Of a DNA stretch of 5,515 nt, positions 3,348 to 5,515 are shown piece after piece. Where the stretch lies: contig DUIO01000198.1 of the NCBI GenBank assembly GCA_013330315.1, positions 2,418 through 7,932 of the forward strand. Direction: 5' to 3'. The notes under the pieces are model-generated. The model did no database searches and was not told where the DNA came from. It saw nothing but the letters and a program-made list of their open reading frames with translations. The stretch comes from Methanosarcina sp. (GTDB lineage: Archaea > Halobacteriota > Methanosarcinia > Methanosarcinales > Methanosarcinaceae). The position numbers and the translations under genes are program-made. Every line of letters starts with the position of its first letter. The stretch's first letter is position 1.

Positions 3348-5515
3348 TTTATCATCTCTCCTTCCCGGGCAAGGCTGGTAAAAGTTCCTGCGAGCCCTTT
3401 TGTGTTCGGAACATAGGCTTTTTTGAAATAGATTCGATTTCCTGAATCTCCAAGTTCTTCTTTAAGTTTTTCGAAATGCCTGACAGTAAGAGGATAAATT
3501 ACTTCGGCCCTCGGACTGTCTGGCGGATCTTCTACGAAAAGGATAGAAGACGCTCCATGTCTGAATGCATGAAGTACCAGATCTCTGTCAATTACAAGGC
3601 TTGTAGGAACCCTGATTAATTTAACATTTGAAGGGTATGTAAGGACACTGTTGCCTATATTGTCGCAGGTAAGAGAAGCAATTCCGTTATTTATAAAGCC
3701 AAGCATGTCTCCTTCCTCAAGCACTCCCTCCAGCTCGGCTTTTATCTGAGGTTTCGTGAAGCCTGCGACCTGTATAGCTCCTTCCCTGCAAAGCTCAGTA
3801 CAGTGCCCGCAGCCTGTGCATATAAGTGGATCAAGGACAATCCTTCCACTGTCATTTACGGAAAGGGCATCAAAGGGACACTTAAGACACTCTTCGCACC
3901 GCGTACAGAGCAGCTGGTTGATCGTTACAATCTCGTTGTCCAGAACTTTCGGGCTGTCCGTAATAAACGCCCTCGCCCTGACGGCTGCAAGTCCTGCCTG
4001 GGCAATGCTGTCCGTAACATCCTTGGGGCTCTGGGCAGTGCCGCAGACAAATACGCCGTCAAGGGAACTGTCTACAGGCTTTAACTTGGAATGCCTTTCT
4101 TTGACAAACCCGCTCTCGTCCTGGCTCAGGCTCAGCACGCTGGCAATCTTTCTGGTCCCCGGAGAAGGTATCATTGCCGCTGAAAGAATAACAAGATCGG
4201 CAGGAAGTTCCTTCATTTTCTGGTCAAGCGTATCTTCAATCCTTACTACAAGGCTCTTATCCGACTTCTCAACAACCTCGGCGGGTCTCCCGCGGACGAA
4301 ATTGACCCCGGTTTCCTGAACTGCACGGTAATAATTTTCGTAAAAGCCAAAGGCCCTAACATCGATGTAACAGATCGTGATTTCTGTTTCCGGGTGTTTT
4401 TTCTTTATAAGGCTCGCATGCTTAAGGGCAGCCATACAGCAGTATCGGGAGCAGTAACGGTTCCCACCCTCCTTTTCGTCCCTTGAGCCCACACATTGAA
4501 TCATAACTATTCTTTTTGGCGTTCTGGCGGAGGATTTGTTGGGTGAATTTTCACACCTTGAATCACAGGTCGAAGGCGCAGGATCAGGAGAAGCCCTGCT
4601 GAAGTCGGAAACTCTCAAAAGCTCCCCTTTTGTAGGTCCATTGATGCCCAGAACTCTTGCAAGCTCCATCTGGGTCATCACGTTTTCAAAGATTCCATAT
4701 CCGTACTGGGGTTTCTGTGATGCATCATACTCTTCAAAGCCTGTGGCAACTATAACCGCCCCTACATTAAGTTCGACGATTTCTTCTTTCTGAGAGAAAT
4801 CTATTGCCCCGTTTTTGCAAGCAGCTTCACACTTTCCACAGGTCTCTCCCTTTAACTGCAGGCATTGGTCAGGATCGATACAGTAAACTTTGGGAACTGA
4901 CTGAGAGAATCGCAAAGAAATTGCCTTTTTGTCCATATATCCGCAGTTGAACTCGTCTTTAACCTGGGCAGGACAGACCCGGCTGCACCTTCCGCATGCT
5001 GTGCAGTTGTCTTTTACGTATCTGGGTTTCTTTTTCAACCTGACCGTAAAGTTTCCGGCACTACCGCTGAGGCTTTCTACCTCTGTCCAGGTCAAAAGCG
5101 TAATCCTGGGATGGGCTGCGACCTCATTCATAAGAGGACTTAAAGAACACATTGCGCATTCTTCCGCAAGCTTATCAGGAGAAAAGATTTTCCCGATTTT
5201 TGCCATCTGTCCGCCTATGCTTGAATCCTTCTCCACAAGGACAGTTGAAACCCCGTTATCTGCAAGGTTCAGTGCGGCTGTGATTCCTGAAATTCCGCCG
5301 CCTATCACAAGAGCCTGCTGAGTAATGTCCACTTTGATATCTTCGAGCGGCTCGATATTTTTCAGGCGTTTCAGCTTGGCTTTAAGAAGAGAAAGAGCTT
5401 TTTCAGTAGCTCCTGCCCTGTCAGGGTGCACCCAGGCACACTGTTCCCTCAGGTTAGCAATCTCGAGCCCTGCCCTGTTCAAGCCGGCCTCCTGTATGCA
5501 TTTTCTAAAGAGAGT
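3344..5515 (-). CDS. hdrA: CoB-CoM heterodisulfide reductase subunit A, 5'-truncated
   Basis: HdrA is the flavin and iron-sulfur subunit that takes electrons from a donor and, in bifurcating complexes, splits them at FAD. The gene is open to the window edge. The 11 codons before the TTG at 5482 (TLFRKCIQEAG) match the family, so that TTG is an internal Leu, and roughly the first 130-150 residues are missing. Counting visible codons from 5515: REQCAWVH (28-35), the FAD loop GGGISG (72-77), C120/C123, an inserted ferredoxin domain (C171, C174, C177, C181; C218, C226, C229, C233), the CX13CX3CC cluster motif (C341, C355, C359, C360), a second FAD contact around 488-501, and a C-terminal ferredoxin (C537, C540, C543, C546; C566, C569, C572, C576). 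The tail, 602-723, is MvhD-like without cluster cysteines. Odd points are a Ser/Pro-rich insert at about 304-334 and the shortened motif at 537-546. It is first of the visible operon; its promoter lies outside. Confidence 0.95.
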   Translation of the reverse strand, partial: TLFRKCIQEAGLNRAGLEIANLREQCAWVHPDRAGATEKALSLLKAKLKRLKNIEPLEDIKVDITQQALVIGGGISGITAALNLADNGVSTVLVEKDSSIGGQMAKIGKIFSPDKLAEECAMCSLSPLMNEVAAHPRITLLTWTEVESLSGSAGNFTVRLKKKPRYVKDNCTACGRCSRVCPAQVKDEFNCGYMDKKAISLRFSQSVPKVYCIDPDQCLQLKGETCGKCEAACKNGAIDFSQKEEIVELNVGAVIVATGFEEYDASQKPQYGYGIFENVMTQMELARVLGINGPTKGELLRVSDFSRASPDPAPSTCDSRCENSPNKSSARTPKRIVMIQCVGSRDEKEGGNRYCSRYCCMAALKHASLIKKKHPETEITICYIDVRAFGFYENYYRAVQETGVNFVRGRPAEVVEKSDKSLVVRIEDTLDQKMKELPADLVILSAAMIPSPGTRKIASVLSLSQDESGFVKERHSKLKPVDSSLDGVFVCGTAQSPKDVTDSIAQAGLAAVRARAFITDSPKVLDNEIVTINQLLCTRCEECLKCPFDALSVNDSGRIVLDPLICTGCGHCTELCREGAIQVAGFTKPQIKAELEGVLEEGDMLGFINNGIASLTCDNIGNSVLTYPSNVKLIRVPTSLVIDRDLVLHAFRHGASSILFVEDPPDSPRAEVIYPLTVRHFEKLKEELGDSGNRIYFKKAYVPNTKGLAGTFTSLAREGEMIK
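3347..3712 (-). other. Degenerate MvhD-like domain at the HdrA C-terminus
   Basis: Visible residues 602-723 follow the MvhD/FlpD pattern: a short strand (MLGF), then YPSNVKLIRVP, then a VLHAFRHGASSILFVE segment, then a helix and a final strand. In hydrogenase-linked MvhD the [2Fe-2S] ligands come from CCxxC, a Cys before the Ser-Gly turn, and a Cys-His-x-Gly-x-Cys loop. Here the matching positions read INNGI (608-612), Thr (638) and DPPDSP (about 662-667). Only one Cys remains (617), off pattern. The fold looks kept while the cluster is lost. The domain assignment is from remembered family patterns, not an alignment search. Confidence 0.7.

Noticed and set aside
3756..4319. 187-residue plus-strand open frame opposite hdrA
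   Set aside because: It is antisense to conserved hdrA sequence and its Ser/Leu-rich translation mirrors the hdrA codons. It is a shadow frame.
5480..5482. TTG as the start codon of hdrA
   Set aside because: Upstream codons to the window edge stay open and match the HdrA family (FRKCIQEAG before LN), so this is an internal Leu and the gene is cut by the window edge.

Overview
The window looks like a piece of a Methanosarcina-type methanogen chromosome. The main evidence is a contiguous hdrA-hdrC-hdrB gene set for the cytoplasmic heterodisulfide reductase, a methanogen enzyme. Archaeal TATA-like boxes, AT-rich intergenic DNA and the Methanosarcina-like arrangement (hdrA1C1B1 class, no hydrogenase genes visible beside it) support this. 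The genus is inferred from protein character; no database comparison was possible.

Layout. Positions 1-120 hold a 15-16 bp minisatellite that enters from outside the window. A minus-strand GNAT-family acetyltransferase follows (199-678). A 363 bp AT-rich divergent intergenic region (679-1041) carries candidate promoters and one small hairpin. A plus-strand gene for a small flavin-binding split-barrel (PNPOx-like) protein is at 1042-1461. Its stop codon runs directly into a degenerate 11-bp tandem repeat (1458-1589). A nested inverted repeat (1613-1664) and a stem with a T-tract at the end of hdrB (1701-1754) complete the convergent intergenic region. The rest is the minus-strand hdr operon in transcription order: hdrA (5'-truncated by the window edge), hdrC (ATGA overlap with hdrA), and hdrB (start overlapping the hdrC 3' end by up to 62 bp).

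How the genes work together. In characterised methanogens HdrA carries FAD and many Fe-S clusters, HdrC relays electrons, and HdrB reduces CoM-S-S-CoB at two non-cubane [4Fe-4S] clusters. The copy here departs from the classical hydrogenase-linked complex in three ways. HdrA ends in an MvhD-like domain that has lost all the cluster cysteines. Its C-terminal ferredoxin motif is one residue short. HdrB has Thr in place of one cysteine of the second CCG motif. Together these suggest a cytoplasmic Hdr with a different electron donor and altered cofactor geometry. That conclusion is inference.

The acetyltransferase and the flavin protein have no evident functional link to the hdr operon.
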